The notes under the pieces: generated by a model | Seen by the model: only the letters and a program-made list of their open reading frames with translations | The model's database searches: none | What the model was told of the DNA's origin: nothing | Shown here: piece after piece, positions 8,875 to 19,735 of the stretch | Numbering within the stretch: position 1 is the stretch's first letter | Layout of the letters: each line of letters opens with the position of its first letter | Translations under genes and position numbers: made by a program | Assembly (NCBI GenBank): GCA_030374765.1 | Contig: JARGXX010000025.1 | Span: 310,001-374,000, forward strand | DNA length: 64,000 nt | Reading direction: 5' to 3' | Origin: Agarophyton chilense | Lineage: Eukaryota; Rhodophyta; Florideophyceae; Gracilariales; Gracilariaceae

Positions 8875-11056
8875 ATGCCGAAGACCCGAAGCCAGTGGAG
8901 TACTGGTCGCCCCGGTCCTGCGGGACCACCCCCGAAACCGATGCTCGCCTCATCTGTTGAAGCCGGAGAGCGGCTGTATCGTCAAGCGATGTGGCGCTCA
9001 CGCTCGGTGAATGATGAACGAGATCTCTCGGATGTACTGGCCCCTGTGGCAGCGGCAGTCACGCCCACCACAGAAGCCGTAGTTGACCCTGACGTCGTCG
9101 GACCTCAAGAAGAGGATGATTTGCGCAGGGAAGTGCGTCGTCTCCAAGTCTGAGTCAAGCGCTTCGCGTGTGCGCATGGTTGCGTTGGAATAGCAGATCG
9201 CTGCTCTTATGGCTAATGTCGAACAATTACGCAGTGCGCATCAAGCACTCGTTCGTCAAGACAATGGGAAGCAGGTCTCTGCATCAGTTAAAACACTACG
9301 TGAGGATTTGAACCATCTACCGGAGAGGTACGGGAATACGCCCGATGCGCTACCCGGCTTAACCGTGGATGTAGAGGAAGTCCTCACTCTAGTTAACTCT
9401 CGTTTAGAACGCCTGGAGACTGCAGCTCATGCGCAGACTGCTGCTAAACCAGTCGTGCGGGAGGAAGGAGCTCCTTTGAAGGAAGCTCGTTCGAAGAAGT
9501 CGAAGTCACGACGTAAGAAGCGGAAGTCCGCACTTGATTCGAGTGATGAATCGTCAAGTACGGAGGGTTTCAGTTCCAGCACTGATGATTCTGATGATTC
9601 AGATAAGTCAGATGACGACGACAGTGATGATGGTCATCGAAGGTCCCGATCTCGGAAGAAGAACACGTCTTCGTGGTTAATGAGAAAAAAAGGCTCACCT
9701 TACAGAGGATTGAAGGTGCTCCCGTGCACGAATCCGCTTTATCAGAAGTTCCTGAATTACAGGTACTACCGTCTGAAGGCGAAGAGCAAGAAGCGCTCAG
9801 GACGCGAGACCGCGAAGGTGAAGGATCACATCAAACGATTGAAGATCGGCCTTAATGATTAAACATTTGATGGGAAAACCCCCATTCTCGTTATCGAGTT
9901 TCTCACTCGATTCGTTGCCGAAGCAGACACTCTAGAGATGAGTGAACCACAGGCATTTGTGTCTTTACCACACTTCCTGAAGGGTTTTGCTTTAGAGCAA
10001 TATCGTTCCGTATGCAGATCATTGACAGCCGATGAAGGCGGCGTTACCTCATGACCAGAGGCAGTGCAGTATTTGCTGCGCAGTTACGCGACTTCAAACG
10101 CGATACGTCAGGCGATCCTGGACCTAAGGGATGTGACCCAGAAGCCTGAGGAGGGCGAAACTGAGTACAGCTCAAGGCTTAACAAAGCTTCAGTCCGCTG
10201 TGGAAACGTCCACTCGACGGAGGACAAGATTACCTTGTACATCGATGGGCTGGACCCGAGCATCAAGTCGTTGGTAGCTCGATATCGAGAGAAGCATGGA
10301 AGAGTCTCCTTTTTGGATTTAGTTCAGTTTGTGAAAGCTGACGGAGGCGCGGCCAGAGCGCGTGGTAGCCCCCGTCGTTCAGTGGCTTTTGGAACCTCAA
10401 TGGGTAAGGAGAAGGTCTCCGCCAGAGTTAATCAGCGCAGCAAACTGCTACATCTGGAATCTCCAGTTGACTCGCGAGACTCGTCGTTGGCACCCAAAAG
10501 GAGTGACTCGTATGAGAAGGCGGTCCATTTAATAGAATATACGGACTCTTCTGTACCTACAGTGGATCTCCCACACTCGGAGTCTTAGGACGAGGAAGCC
10601 CTAATGGCTATGGAGGGCCCTCGCCCTATGTACCGTCCCTACACGGTGCCACAACAAGGAGGTTTTAAGAACGGGAAACCCGGATGGGTGGATACTCGCA
10701 CGGCATACCGTTCATAACCTATGTTGACCAACCGTCGTGACGGTTTGATCTGTTATTCATGTTATGGAAAACACCATTTGAGTGCAGAATGCAAGCTTCC
10801 TGCAAAGGATCTGAGTCGTATCATGACGAATTATGAAGCACTCTCAGAAGAGGAAAGGAGCCGCGTACCGGCGGGCATGTATTGGAAATCCAAAAATTTG
10901 TTTTCTCAGACACCAATGCGCCGGACGGACAAGCCGGTTGCTCAGAATGCTGAATTGTTACAACCCGGAACCCCGTTAGGAAGAGGCGCCTTTGAGGCGA
11001 ATAAGCCGGTGCAACCGGAAAACGAAGTGAGGGAGCCCCTAGGGGGTTGGCACTAG
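8875..11056 (+). pseudogene. gag of element C (broken)
   Basis: The N-terminus (MPKTRSQ, then Pro/Gly-rich) is in one frame up to about 9153. A frameshift leads to the main frame from about 9190, with in-frame stops at 9860-9862, 10052-10054, 10586-10588 and 10715-10717, and the normal end at 11054-11056. The order is N-terminal coiled region, basic Ser/Asp-rich linker (9490-9660), capsid-like region (about 9880-10370) and a CCHC zinc knuckle (C-x2-C-x4-H-x4-C, 10751-10792). The layout matches the intact gag of element B. Its role would be the Gag structural protein that packages RNA. Confidence 0.85.
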
Positions 11057-11250
11057 TCGATCCCGTAGTGCTGACCAGGGAGAGCTCGCCTCCCTGCTCC
11101 CGCGCTTGGAAGCCCAAGATTCTCTTGAGGCCTCCCAAATTTCTGCCGTGCGGAATCAATCCACCGGACGGAAAGCGAGTACAGTTTGACTGTGATTTAC
11201 ATCCTCCTTGAAAACGTTATACTTGTCCGTCAAAACGGGAAAGTTACCTC
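11057..11250 (+). promoter_or_regulatory. gag-pol spacer of element C with hairpin
   Basis: The spacer between the gag stop and the pol ATG is exactly 194 nt, as in element B. A 7-bp stem (CAGGGAG 11076-11082 with CTCCCTG 11090-11096) with a 7-nt loop starts 20 nt after the gag stop. Element B has a longer hairpin at the equivalent place. Pol appears to be a separate ORF here, not a simple frameshift fusion. Confidence 0.5.
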
Positions 11251-14200
11251 ATGGTAGTGTCTAAAAGAAACTATAAGGTCTATGCCGACATCGGCTCTGA
11301 CAGGAATCTGTTATCTCGTCGATTGAGTATCCTGGACACAGGTGCTGGTCCGAACTTTATACGGGAATCGGAGCTCGCTCCTGCTCACTTACAACGTATT
11401 CGATACGGTCCTTTACCGGACATCCGGGATGCCAACAAAAATGCTGTGAAGACACTGGGAACAGTTCGACTCGTGGTGCGTTTGGGACGCTTTGTAATCC
11501 TAGTCGACTTCATCGTCTGTAAGACGATAGCTGCACCAGTGGTACTGGGATGTGGTTATTGCGACAAGTTTGTCGAAGCCATTCGCCGGCGAAGAAAGCT
11601 AGTGGAACTAGATGATGGATCAATGGTACCAATTGTTCGCAAGCCAATGCGTCGTTGCTCTGAAGCACCTCCACTTCCACCATCTATGGAATAAGTGAAA
11701 TCCCGAGGACATTTCTCGCCGAGGATTCGAGTAGCGAAGAGTGCCATGCTTAAGGCGCAAACCCAAACTTGGGTTCAAGTAAGAACAGAACGACACGGAC
11801 TCGTGGTAATTCAACCGAATACTCGGATGTACGAATCCCGTGGATTGCTAGTCGCTAACGGCATTGTTCAGGTTGATCCTGGTAGCCTCTTTTGGATACT
11901 AGTGATTAACTTCACCGATAACGATTATCAGATACCGAAGAATCAGATTGTTGCAACAGCTTTGCCTCATCCCACAGCGGTGGTCCCTACTCATATTTCT
12001 ACTGCAGAAGTATTGGGATTAACCCATGTCGGTGACACAGACGAAGAACTGCAAACTCCGTCTGCAGATCAATTGCAAACGGCAAAGGATCCAGAGAGCC
12101 TGGTCGATTAGCTAGACTTAGCACATGTGTCGGAACACTACAGAACGAAGATCAGGTCTATGCTGAAGAAGTATACATCCATGTGGAGTGGAAAACTAGG
12201 AGTGATCACCGCTACGGAACACAATATTGATTTGGTCCCAGGGTCACGACCCATCTCCCAACCACCCTGCAGAGCGGGACCGCGAACTCGCCGAATCGAG
12301 GAAGAGAATGTCAGCAAAATGCTGGAAAAAGGAGTAATCGAAGCAGCTCAATCTGCTTGGACCTCACCAGTGGTGTTGGTACCAAAACCTGATGGTTCTT
12401 TACGATTCTGCATCGATTATCGAAAACTGAACGCAGTTACAGTTCGAGACACATACCCGTTGCCTCGAATGGACGAATGTATTGAAAGCTTAGGAGAAGC
12501 GAACGTGTTCACCACGTTGGACGCCAACTCTGGCTATTGGCAGCTGCCTGTAGCGGAAGAAGACCAAGATAAAACCGCATTTGCGTGTCACGCCGGTCTC
12601 TACCGTTTCAAAAGTGTGCCCTTTGGCTTAACGAATGCACCGGCTACTTTCCAGCGTACTCTGGACATCTTGCTCTCAAGAGACAAGCGGAAGACTTGTT
12701 TAGTCTATTTGGACGATGTGATCATCTTTTCCCAGGATGTGGAAAGCCATTTACGGCATGTGGAGGAGATCCTCAAAGCACTACAGAGCGCAGGTATAAC
12801 CTTGACGTTCAAGAAAGGCGAATGGTTCGCTGGCACCGTCCGGTACTTAGGACATGTGAACAAGCCGGGACAGCTTGCCATTCAAGAGACACAAACAGCG
12901 GCTCTCCGCGAAGTACAACCTTCGTCGACACAGAAGCAATTTCGTTCTTTCCTCGGCTTGTGCAACGTCTACCGACGATTCGTGCCGCGATACTCGCATA
13001 TAGCGGCACCGCTTAACGCAAAGCTGCGTAAAGGACAACCAGTACAGCGGGAAAATTTCAGACAAGCTCAAGTGGAAGCGTTCGACACGCTGAAGACAAA
13101 GATTATTACAGCCCCAGTCTTGGCGCTGCCCATCCCCAACCTGCCATACTCAGTGGATACCGACACTAGCGAGTACCAAGTAGGGTGTGCCCTTTTTCAA
13201 ACACACCCTGATGGTGAACGCAAACCCATTGGTTACTGGTCAAGATCGCAGAACGCAGCTGAGAAAAAGTATTCAGTTTCAGAAAAGAAATGCCTTGCAG
13301 TCGTTTGGGCTCTAACCACATTGCGACCGTATCTCCAAGGAGAACGTTTTTCCGTCAACACGGATCATTCGTCTCTACGATGGTTACTGTCCATTACAGA
13401 CCCGTCTGGTCGTCTCACACGATGGCGCTTACGCCTTTCTGAATTCGATTTCGAAGAGAATTATAAGAAGGGATTGGCCAATGTCCAAGCTGACGCGCTA
13501 TCGCGACTCAAAACACTGTGCAAAACCCAAGGCGAAATCGATGAAGAGATACCTTGCTTCTACATGGAAACCCATTCACCATCTTTTGAAGAAGAGGAAC
13601 AAGAGACCCTCGATGATTATTCGGATGCAGACCCTTTCCTTGCATAAGCAGATACTGACCCTTCAGTTCAACTCGAGCGAATCTCGTGCACTGAGCTCCT
13701 CAATGAGCAACACGCCGATACGTTTTGTGTGTCGATACGCTTTCGTCTTAACGGGGGGGAGGAGCTTCCCTTTTCACTCGATTCACGAGGAATGCTGTTA
13801 AGACATGTCGAAAAGCATAATCAAATCGTGATTCCACACGTCTTGAAGAGTCGATTACTCCATCTGGCACACTACAGTAGGCTGTCTGGTCATCCAGGAG
13901 GAACGAAGTTGTTCATGACTCTAAGAAGAGATTTTTACTGGCCTAATTTGGCAATTGACTGCCATGTTACAGTGAGGTTGTGTACAACATGTGCGAAGAA
14001 TCGCGTGAAGCTTTACAGGAAGCGGAAACCGATGACGTTATTCCAGGCGAAAGCGCCTTTACAATACGTCAGTATCGACATCCTAGGGGAATTGATCCGC
14101 TCAAGGCGATGTTATGGCTACCTATTGGTAATCACCGACCGCTTCTCGAAGCTACTGTGGACTGTGCCACTGAAGCGGATAACCGCAACCATAATCGCAC

Positions 14201-15847
14201 ACGCGTTTATCAAACATTGGTTATTTATATACGGACCACCAGAAGTTCTGTTATCAGATAATGGGAAGCAATTCGTTGCAAAGTTCTTTCAGAATGTTTG
14301 CCGCATTATGGGCATTCGAAACGTGTTTAACACGACCTACAATCTGCAATGCAACGGTCAGGTGGAGCGTTTCAACCGCATGCTGATAGCAGCACTACGA
14401 CACTACATCGAGGACCACCCGAAAGAATGGGACAGGTTTACAGATACTCTGTGCTACGCGTACAACACGCAAGTGCATACCTCTACAAAGACGGCACCGT
14501 TCGACTTCGTGGTCTCACGTAACCATCCGGCTTTACCGGTCGCGCTCGACGACGAGACCGAATTGGACGCGCCGACCCCGGCTAAGTACCATCTGAAATG
14601 GAGGAATGACCTGAAGGCCAGAGCGGAAGAAGCCGCCAAAGAGTTATCGAAGACTCAAGCTCGGTATAAGCGAAAACATGACGCCAGAAGGCGAAGAGGA
14701 AATCCGGCAATCCGAGTAGGAGGTCACGTCTTCGTGCGAGTCGAAAGACCTGACAAACAGGAAGAATCGAGTCATAAGTTGTTGCCGATAGTGGCTGGAC
14801 CCTTCAAAGTGGTGGACCATGATGAAGACACAGTGGTCATCAAGACAGGTGAGGACGTTGAACGTGTATCGCGCCATCGCGTTGAAGTCGCGCCTGGCCC
14901 GCAAGTGGAAGTCCAGGTATCTGGTAAAACTAAGAAGGCAAGTGCGACGGAACGTCAAGGCAAAAGCCCAAGTGACTCTGGGGAGAGTGACCCGCCACCA
15001 ATGGCTCGAGCGGAGGAGAAAGCTCCTGATCTCCCACCGCCGGTGGTTGCGTACGCCAATCACGGACAGCTTCCGAAATATCGGGATATGCACCGTGGCA
15101 CGCGCACACCCGTAACTACAGAAATGGAACCTGAAAGCAGGAAAGATGTTTTGGAATTTGGCGCTAAGGACTTGGAAACGAGTGCACGCGAAAACGCGCC
15201 GTTGCTGCTTCAGGCTGAACCGTCAGGTGAAGCGCCACTCGCTGATCCGCCGATATCGGCTCCCATCCCTCGTGGGCAGAAAGAAGAAGAGGTATCGCCT
15301 CCTGACGATGGTGCAAGCACCATCGTCTACCGAACAGCGGTCAGAATCGGATAAACCGAAGGAAGTTCATCCAAGAATGGAATTGAGAAGTAGCAAGAAG
15401 TACGCTTCTATGGAACCTGGAAAACAGGATAGCTCTTTATCTGAGAAAGGTTCTCAAGGAATGAGTACACTGCCCCTGCGGGCAGAACGACAGTTAGTCG
15501 ACGAGCGAACGCTTATCGACGCTGAGATTGCTAACACAGAGACGCTTGGGTCAGCCCTAAGGCATTCCAAACCTGTTAACAGGAGTCTCGTACCAACAGC
15601 GAAAGCATTGGGAAACGCCCAGGAATATGTTACGGATCGCATATGTGAACATGACGAGCATGAAGATACTAGAGAATTACTGTATCGAGTCAGTTGGTAC
15701 GGTTTTCCTCCGGAAGCGGATACGTGGGAACCTATAGCTCATATCCCCCGATCGCAACTCGTGCGATATCATCGACGCATGCGATTTCCACTCCCCAGGG
15801 AGATCGACTCCTCGATAGTCGGGCTCATGGGCACATCCCATTTCTAA
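11251..15847 (+). pseudogene. pol of element C: PR-RT-RNaseH-IN-chromodomain (broken)
   Basis: The frame starts at Met 11251. Aspartic protease motif DTGAG begins at 11335. The reverse transcriptase has PDGSLRFCIDYRKLN and the catalytic YLDD at 12706-12717. RNase H follows to about 13500. Integrase (about 13840-14650) has an HHCC zinc region (GHPGG ... CTTC) and a DDE core (D of SIDILG, D of SDNGKQF, E of QVERFNR). In-frame stops are at 11692-11694, 12109-12111 and 13645-13647. A frameshift near 15310-15340 puts the chromodomain (RVSWYGFPPEADTWEP, about 15629-15800) in the next frame, ending at 15845-15847. Family role: cDNA synthesis and integration, with the chromodomain probably steering integration to marked chromatin. 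This copy cannot make the full protein. Confidence 0.9.
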
Positions 15848-16101
15848 GTATGGGCTACCAACGTAGTAAAAACTCGAAAGGCGAGAAGAAAACAAGAAGT
15901 CATGAAGAAGAAACATGAAAACACGCAAGCACAGGGCATTTACTGATTATCACCTATGAAGAACTCGGAGAAGCGAGAAGAAGCGAGAAGAGATGAAGAC
16001 TAGAAGATAAGAAGGGAACGTGAAGACACGAAGTCACCGGAGTTTTATTGATATCACGATACCACCGCAAGGGTGTTGACTAGGAGTCTTTTCTAGGATC
16101 A
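15848..16101 (+). other. Purine-rich spacer between pol and the antisense ORF of C
   Basis: This 254-nt interval separates the convergent stop codons of pol (plus) and the antisense ORF (minus). From about 15870 to 16030 the plus strand is dominated by GA runs (GAAG, AGAAG). Elements A and B have comparable purine-rich stretches in the same position and orientation. Confidence 0.5.
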
Positions 16102-17784
16102 TCAAAGAGACGTGCGAGCACGCAGGTTCGCAAGAAGCTGTGCGCGATCACCCTCAACTTGGTCCACGGGAAAGCCGGCGTCTAAGAGGAACTGCCTCAG
16201 CCGATCCAAGCCTGGATCTTCGACCGGCACTGCATTTGGTTGTTGGGTAAACCCATGAACGTACTCTTGAGCAACTCCCGCCGCTGCGGATTGATCTACG
16301 GAAGTCGCTACGCCTGCCAGTTCTGGCTCGTCCTCGTAACCGAGTTCAGCCTAAGCTCCCGGCGCTTCCTCATACGGTTCCTCTCCGTTCTCGGATGGAG
16401 TAGCATCGTACACGTATCCAGAAAGCTGGTTTGGTGGAATGTCACGAGGGTTCTTCCGAAGAAAGCGACCCTGCTCGGAGGTGATCAACTGGCGCGTCAA
16501 GGGGTCGTACCAAACGAAATCTCCAGCACTTGCTGTTCGTCCAGGAGAGTGGTCGTAGTGTCTTGCACGGGTTCCGTGAGCGGATTGATCAGCTGGCACT
16601 CCAGACCAATCGACACTGTCGATCAAATCCACAAGATGGAGGAAGTCGGCATGGTTCGCACGGGATCCCAGGACAAGGGAAAGATCGAACTCTCTCGCAT
16701 ACTATCGCGCTGTGAGCGACATGTACCAAACTCTAAAGGTATCATAAGCATCCCACAGGAGGAAGACGGCCATCTTGGCGATAAAACCGGTATAAACCAC
16801 CGTCCAATATCCCGAGAACTGCTCGTAAACCAACGCGGACCCGATGTAGGAGATCGCCGGTGGGAGCTCTACAGGGCAACCACGAGGACTCTCGATCGCC
16901 GCCCAATGCTTCGGAATACCGATGTAGCGCCCGAAGCGCGCGTTCCGCCGGATGCAGTCATTCTCGATCATTTGATACGGCACCAAATAGCCCAAACGTG
17001 ATCGAGTACGACGTTCCCAACGGGGATAATCCCAATAGGGAATGTCACGCTTTCGAAAGAAGCGGAACTCCGCACGGAGAAGAGGTTGCTGAAAGCAGAG
17101 AGCTGCATCACGCACACCACGCACACCGCGCCAACCACTAAAATCGATTTCAACGAGTGTCTCGATATACGAGTAACCTTCACCGTCGGTACGGGCTTTC
17201 CAGGTATCTAGTTCCCAGTCCTGCGAGAGGAGAACCGTACTGATGAATCGGTGAAGACGCTGGTAAATCAGCTTGGTGAACAGCGTACGGGCTTTGGACA
17301 AGGTTTCCGTTGAATATCGCGCAATCGCGTTGTCTGGGAAAGCAATATGGCTCGCCCAGTCGTCGCTATAAATCGCGTGTTCCGGAATACCGTCGGGGAA
17401 GTACCAACCGTGTACATACTGTTGTATCAACGCGTCATCGCGGATAGCAACTGGATCAAACCAGGGCGCTTGCGCGAAAAGTTTAACGTTGTCGAGAGGA
17501 TCTTGTCCATAGAAATCCACAGGGTGCGGGTAGCTCCGCTGAGCACGACGAGAAGGAGCTCGAATCACACCCGCAGAGGCGACGTAAGCAGCGTTCGGCA
17601 TCGGAGCCACGGTTGGCTGAGGTAACGGTACCGACCGGAATCCGGTGTACGGTGCGGGGAACGAACGGTATGGACCGAGTTGAGCAGTAGGCTGCGACGC
17701 AGAACCAACAGTGTTGGACGGAGCCCCAGAAGGCACATCCTCAGAGGAGGGCTGAAACGGGTTGGACCCGGCGTTCGGATCCAT
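16102..17784 (-). pseudogene. Antisense accessory ORF of element C (two stops)
   Basis: Antisense to gag-pol, one frame runs from Met 17784 to TGA at 16102-16104 (561 codons), interrupted by TAG at 16702-16704 and TAG at 16351-16353. Sequence homologous to the intact antisense ORF of element B continues past both stops, so they are point mutations. Aligned blocks include APWFDPVAIRDD (B: SPWFHPTAVRDD), LLRAEFRFF (B: ILRAEFRYL), RRTRSRLGYLVPY (B: RRSRSRFGFFVPY), ESPRGC and LLWDAYDTFRVWY. Within LRAEFR five of six codons differ synonymously from B, a sign of protein-level selection. The N-terminus is Pro/Ser-rich. No known family is recognised, and I propose no function. It starts 168 nt inside the 3' LTR and points inward, so an antisense promoter in that LTR could drive it. 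Confidence 0.8.
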
Positions 17785-17942
17785 CGCGAGAGATCGGGCT
17801 GAAGAGCGGTGAGGAACAGAATGCTGTTGAAAACTGTAAGAGTTGGTTGGGCGGCGAGGAATTCGTGATGACTATGAGTACCCGGAACACCGGTCCGACT
17901 GCGTATAAACGCTTCTCGCGTCCCCCATGGTTCGCGCTTAAC

Positions 17943-17950
17943 GAGGGGGG
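17943..17950 (+). promoter_or_regulatory. Polypurine tract of element C
   Basis: GAGGGGGG lies two bases before the 3' LTR, the normal place for the plus-strand primer of LTR elements. Confidence 0.7.
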
Positions 17951-17952
17951 TA

Positions 17953-18619
17953 TGTAGTATTCTACTATGTCGGGGAATCCGATATGTTGGTTTTTCGCGA
18001 AGTCGTGGTTGGAACTCATAAGTGAATGATGTCATCAAACTTGTGATATGAAATGGCATACCGCGTAGGATGCCTAGAGGCAGAATGTCTTAGTGGGACA
18101 CGTGGTATCACGAGTGGAGTGGCTTGCAACGGCGCATGTAGTGGCAATCCACCTGGCTGGTTTTACTACCCTTTGTAGCTAGACGTCCATTAGGGACCAT
18201 ACCCATACAGTGGTTTGGCTAAGTGGCTGACCACTGGGTATTATTTATATATTTATTTGGGCACTCACCCTGGCACACAGTATATAGTGTACCAGAGGTG
18301 AGCGCCGACTCCAAGTAAAGGAGACAACATGGGCATCATAACTATTCTGTTCCTCGCTTAGGATTCCTTAACCGGAGATCCAGACGAGCTATAATAAATA
18401 GTCAGCCCCCAGCCACTTCACGAGCCGTCTCGTACCTACGTACCTTCAACGTTTTACAGTTGCACTGTTCACCCTTGCTGGCGAGTAGTGGCCTTACACC
18501 CCACTTCCAGCTCGCTGGTGTTGTAGCTCTACCACCCCATTTCCTTCGCCGCCAGCGACCCATCGGCAGTCCGAACGCTGTCGCAGGTGTCTGCATTCTC
18601 TGTTAGAGCGGATACTACA
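17953..18619 (+). repeat. 3' LTR of element C (667 bp)
   Basis: Same length and ends as the 5' LTR at 7993, with 22 substitutions and no indel by my count. It is followed by the second GGATC target duplicate (18620-18624). Confidence 0.95.
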
Positions 18620-19735
18620 GGATCCTATTGCGGTAATTGATTTTCTACAGAAGTTCAAGCTTGCATGTGACCAAAATGGGTTTTCCGAGGGCGCTGCTTT
18701 GTGGCTATGTCAGTTTTACCTGAAAGGACAAGCCTAATACTTGCTGCAGGGTAGGCTCCGCGGCAATACCTTAGCAATAGATGAGGATGACACAGAGATG
18801 TTGGAGTCATACCCAGAAGTGGTTAATTTCCTTTTGGAAACATACCCCACCGAAGAGGTTATCCAAAAGGCTTATTCGGAAGTCCTCGCCTACCATCAAA
18901 GGTCTGGGAAAACCGAATCGGAGTTTTCGCTCGCGCTGTGGAATCTAGCGACCCGCTGTGGTAATGTGTTCACTACCTCTAGGTTAAAGTCGCCATTTGC
19001 CGACAATGTCAACAAAGCGATCCATTCCCAGGTACGCAACTACCTGGCCACTAACCGCAAGGTAGACTACAATGGGCTGGGTCGATAGTCCCAGGGCCTT
19101 GGAGATACCCTCCGGGTGGGAAAGAGACCAGACGTGCCTCCAATCTCGAAGGATAAACCGAAAAGGTCGGTCTTGGATATTGAAGATACCACAACCTCAG
19201 AGGGTAGCTCGCACCTCAAAGTACCTACAGGGACCGCTATCCACTTGGTAGCGACCCAGGGGCGGTTTTCTAAACCTTCGACGGTAGGAAATTGGTCGTC
19301 AACACGTACACCAAACTCGGTACAATCGCCGCCCAGTGCGGTGAGCTCGCAGAGAATGCAGGGAGCAAGCTCCCATAACTCGCCACCCACATTCTACGCC
19401 ACTGCTCCTACCAACCAGGTTTCGAAGCACCCTCAATGGTAACGCGAGACCCCCAAACTGGAGGCCTCGTTTGCTGGTTCTGCCTCGCGACAGACCATTT
19501 GGCATACAATTGCGCTAACTTACTTCGAGGGATGAGAGACCAGTTGATTCAGGCTCGCATGCAGAATCACCAACGCCTCTATCGGTCTTCAACGCAAGCA
19601 CCAAATAGGTTCCAACCCTGTGCACCGATACAGGTCAATACCATCGAGGAAACACCAAACTTGGACTCAACCCCTCCCGTACAGGAGGAAAACACCGAAG
19701 GGTTGGCGGAATGGCCGAACCCAACCTGCAAGTAG
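18620..19735 (+). pseudogene. gag part 2 of A-left (capsid and zinc knuckle, broken)
   Basis: This continues the frame cut at 7992. The capsid-like region has stops at 18735-18737 and 19086-19088, both absent from A-right. The capsid frame ends in TAA at 19440-19442, and an overlapping ATG (within ATGGTAA) opens the next frame. That frame carries a CCHC knuckle (CWFC...H...C) and ends at 19735. The ATGGTAA overlap is present in both arms, so it predates the palindrome or was copied between arms. In elements B and C these two parts are one frame, so a shared frameshift is the simplest reading. Confidence 0.8.

Larger units (their letters stand above)
7993..18619 (+). mobile_element. Ty3/gypsy chromovirus C, complete structure, coding decayed
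   Basis: The element is 10,627 bp, with 667-bp LTRs, PBS, gag, pol with integrase, chromodomain, an antisense accessory ORF, a polypurine tract and a perfect 5-bp TSD. I count 22 differences between its LTRs (about 3.3%), so it is older than element B. gag has four in-frame stops and a frameshift; pol has three in-frame stops and a frameshift before the chromodomain; the antisense ORF has two stops. It is inserted into gag of A-left in the same orientation. Confidence 0.95.

Noticed and set aside
19440-19442. ATGGTAA overlap as a coupled stop-start in A-family gag
   Set aside because: The equivalent region is one continuous frame in elements B and C, so a shared frameshift is simpler than a programmed signal.
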